A DNA stretch of 64,000 bases, from positions 100,983 to 164,982 of the forward strand of contig VXAA01003162.1 of the NCBI GenBank assembly GCA_013399115.1. The letters are read 5' to 3'. Made by a program: the position numbers and the translations under genes. The notes below the pieces were generated by a model. That model worked only from the letters and a program-made list of their open reading frames with translations, was not told the origin of the DNA and did not search any database. The stretch comes from Anseranas semipalmata. Its lineage: Eukaryota; Chordata; Aves; Anseriformes; Anseranatidae. Below, piece by piece: positions 60,901 through 64,000 of this stretch (its first letter is position 1; every line of letters begins with the position of its first letter).

Positions 60901-63900
60901 AATTCTTTTCAGATGACCCAGTTCCTGGACTGGAATTTTTATGTGTACATATTTGGAAGTCTACATGTGTATGTGTGCACAAATTTATATGAAGGAAGTG
61001 TACCTGCACAGCAGGCTTGCCATTTAAGTGAGAAAGCTGCAGGAATGCTGTAGCTAGCTGCACGGGCCCAGCAGCAGAACCTTCTCATAGATGGGTCGGA
61101 GTCTAGTGCTGTATATTATTTACACGCGTGTTTTATAGAACAGATTCATACCGAAGGATAGCATCCTCGCTGGTCGAGCTGTTTGTCACTCACCTTTTGC
61201 TGTGAATGGGCAAGTCTCCTCCTGTGTTTGGACATTAGTAAGAGATAAGAATCCTGAGTAGCTTATTTCACTTTGCAGGTCAGATAAAAAATGTGATTTA
61301 TTCATTTCTTACATTCTAAACATTTGACGTTATTTGAAATGTGCTGAGAATGAGCAGCTCTCTTGAGGTGCAAACAGGCATATTTTCTAATTTGTTCTTA
61401 CTGACTTGTGAGTGGTTCAAGATTTGTGCTTTTTGGGTGACAAGGTCAGTAACCAAACTGACAAAATATATTCTTTATCTAAGCAGTACAAGTGGCTACT
61501 TTTCAAAATAGTTTTTTATTATAGGGCACTTTGACCCTGCTTTGGATTTTGTTTGCCTAATCATATCCTAGTCTTGCCATTTTAACCACACACTTCAGCA
61601 CATTCCAAACAATGGCAAGTTTTCTGTGGCCAAGTCCTTATTTTTAATAACAAGACCTCTCGTTAATAACAAGATCTAGTCTACTGTTTTCATATCTCTA
61701 GCACAGAGCCTGGTTAGAAGTCATTTTCTTCTGTATTTGATTAGTAAACCTGATATGTTTAGAGGGTTGGGTTGCTATTGCAATTGTTTTGGCAGGATGG
61801 AAAGCAACGTACAGGTTTATTTGTAATGTATGAAGTCCTTGACATACTGTACTGTACTTCAGAGGCTCCATAATTTATTTTTTGTTGCGGCTTGTCTTTA
61901 GTCCTTGCCAATTTCTTTCCTTTCCTTTTCCAAACAAAGCTAGGGCTGTCAAATCCTAATGTTACAGAATTTTAATAGCTAGATCCAATTACTGAGCTCA
62001 TTTTTTTTTTAATTTACTATTGTCTGGGCAGCTTTTGACTAAATTGAAAAACTCTGCAAATGGGCTGTAGAGAAGTGACCCACTAGCCAACAGCAACAAA
62101 ATGCCTCCTGACTTAAGGGCCCCTGGACTCAATGCTTTTGCTACCATCATCCACAACCATTTTCTGAAATACTGCTTTTAAAAAGTTCTCATAATGAAAT
62201 CACTGCACTGGCAAATAGCTTTGTCTGATCCAGTAATCATATTTCCAGGGGCAGCAACACAGTTTGCTTTGGCTAGTTTTTGTCAGAATTTTTATTGGTT
62301 TCCTTAAAGTAATTACAACATTAATACAAAAAGAGCATTTTTCAAGAGAACATGCAAGAATGGGGAAGAAAAGGAAGGGTGAGCTCTTCCTTTTCTTTTA
62401 AGCCATCTCCACAGGTCCTGCAGATCAGCATGGGAAAGAAAAGGAAAATTGGAAACAATATATCCTATGTATGTTTACTGCAAAAACCATGAAACAGAGC
62501 TCCCTGACATGCTGTGCTGTTTATGCCCACGTCTTCCACTTGTTTCAGCAAAGCCTTACTGCAGCTACCTAAAGGCTTTCATTTTCAGGCATATTTTTGG
62601 TGAGGGAGAGACCCACACATCATTTGGTTCAGAGGCTGGCAGCAGAATAAGGGGCAGTTGGGGAAGTTTACTAATTGAGATGGAGGTGGGGAATAAGAAA
62701 AAGAAAGCATCGTCAGATTTCTCAGGATTTCATAAGTTTCTCAGAACTTCTTCCAACTGCCCTGTTCTAGGCTCAGCAAGCCTAAACAAGGACTTCAGTT
62801 CTCAAGCAGTCAAGGATTGTTGGGAAGCTGCAGCTCTTCATCTCATTATGTTCCTTTGAGGGGGAGACAGAACGCTCCCGAGGCTGCAGTGGGAAGGGGT
62901 ATGCGAGTGAGGCTGTCTACCAAGGACATAGGAAGGTTTGTAAAGCTGTGAGACACTTCTCACAGGTATACCAGGCTCTCCAGAATGAAAGCAAAGACCC
63001 CTCTGACATTTGCAGGGGGAAGGAGAAGGGGTGAGGGCAAAGCTGTGAGAACCTTGGTGTGCCTCAGTGGTTTGTAAGGTGACTAATGAAATCAGTGAGG
63101 TGATGTTCTATGTCTGGCAGCTCCCTTTGTATGGCCTTTTAAAGAACCATGAGAGAGGAGAAGCCTATTTTACTTTTTTATTTTCTCACTGCTTTGTCCA
63201 TTCCTCCCCTCACGGAGCTGTCCGATGGTGGAACCATTCTACAGCATACTTCCTGAGGTCCACAGGAGGAAGAAATCATACTCATCTGGATTTGGGGCAT
63301 TAGCAGAATGTGATTTTGCTTCAAAAGATATAATACATGTTTACAGTAAATCAAGTGGTATTTCTGTCTTTCTATCCCTAACACTTTGTGCATCGCATAA
63401 GACATGTATGCTTCCCAAGCAAGCAGTTTAGGCATCTCAGCTCTAGATTACCAAACTTTCCAATGCTGAGCATTTACGGTTATGTTTCACATTACCTTTG
63501 AGCTATCCAGGCCTTATTTTACAGAACTTCCTGTAAGAATTTTTAACTCTAAGTAAACAAAATATAGGTTTCACCTTAGTATTTCTGCAAAGCTTTTTTG
63601 CTTGTCAGAACTTATGTTCAGAAAAAGTGACCAACAATGGAAGGCCTAAAGATGCAGCATCGGAAGCTCCATGAATGGCAGCACTATGAAGTGCGGGCAA
63701 CATCTACTGTTCACAGAAGTGCTAGACAAAGTATTACAAATGACTGTTTTGTGCAACAGACACATTTGTAAGTTGACCTTTCAAATACCTAAAGCTGTAT
63801 GCTAGTTTTCCCTATGCTACTGTACCTGGAGCACACGAGGTCTCTTCTATCAGTGCTCTTTTAAGAATGCTTTGAGGTTCATTCTACACCTCCCTAAGCA

Positions 63901-64000
63901 TTTGGCAATTACTGTCTCTTCAACTGAAAAACTAATAGAAAAAAAACCACAGCTCAAGCAGGAATACATTCATTCTCAAACAGCTTCTTTTTTTTTTTTT
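57911..64000. other. Intergenic to the window end, no gene seen
   Basis: AT-rich sequence without recognisable exons. A weakly repeat-like stretch at 60470-60650 is discussed under findings. The 136-codon + frame at 62449-62859 has no recognisable domain. The window ends in a run of T. Confidence 0.55.

Noticed and set aside
62449..62859. 136-codon + frame near the window end
   Set aside because: No domain and no linked exons.

Overview
The window is AT-rich, gene-poor vertebrate nuclear DNA, most probably avian. Coding DNA is split into exons with GT-AG boundaries. The only abundant recognisable interspersed repeat is CR1, the LINE typical of birds and other sauropsids, and repeat density is low. 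A 31-base N run and two single ambiguous bases show that it comes from a draft assembly. Nothing in it looks bacterial, plasmid or viral.

The one gene I can name is the 3' end of TEKT5 (tektin-5), on the + strand. Its penultimate coding exon is 4634-4788 and its last exon is 8181-8394. Together they encode the final 122 residues, including the tektin signature RPNIELCRD and the conserved C-terminus. A canonical AATAAA lies about 105 bases after the stop. Earlier exons were not found, so 1-4633 is most likely intron and the start of the gene lies outside the window.

From about 8.5 kb to the end (about 55 kb) I find no gene I can defend. This stretch holds four CR1 loci: 12813-13190, 23086-23743, 32434-32650 and 57655-57910. 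The second is the freshest and keeps an uninterrupted C-terminal reverse-transcriptase frame. The stretch also holds homopolymer tracts, two exact short tandem duplications near 31 kb, a TA/TG-rich tract at 55.36-55.44 kb, and a GC- and CpG-richer block at 15.4-16.6 kb that may be regulatory. In human, EMP2 lies downstream of TEKT5 in the same orientation. I looked for EMP2-type coding exons by eye and did not find them, so EMP2 is either beyond the window or not recognisable to me.

The minus strand carries several splice-bounded open segments: 1457-1613, 2757-2768, 2902-3005, 6395-6474 and 19722-19819. Some lie opposite the last intron or upstream region of TEKT5. They resemble exons, but the phase combinations I tried do not join into one open frame and I recognise no protein. 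I report them as candidates for an antisense or unannotated transcript, not as genes. Most long open frames elsewhere are what chance gives in 64 kb of six-frame sequence.
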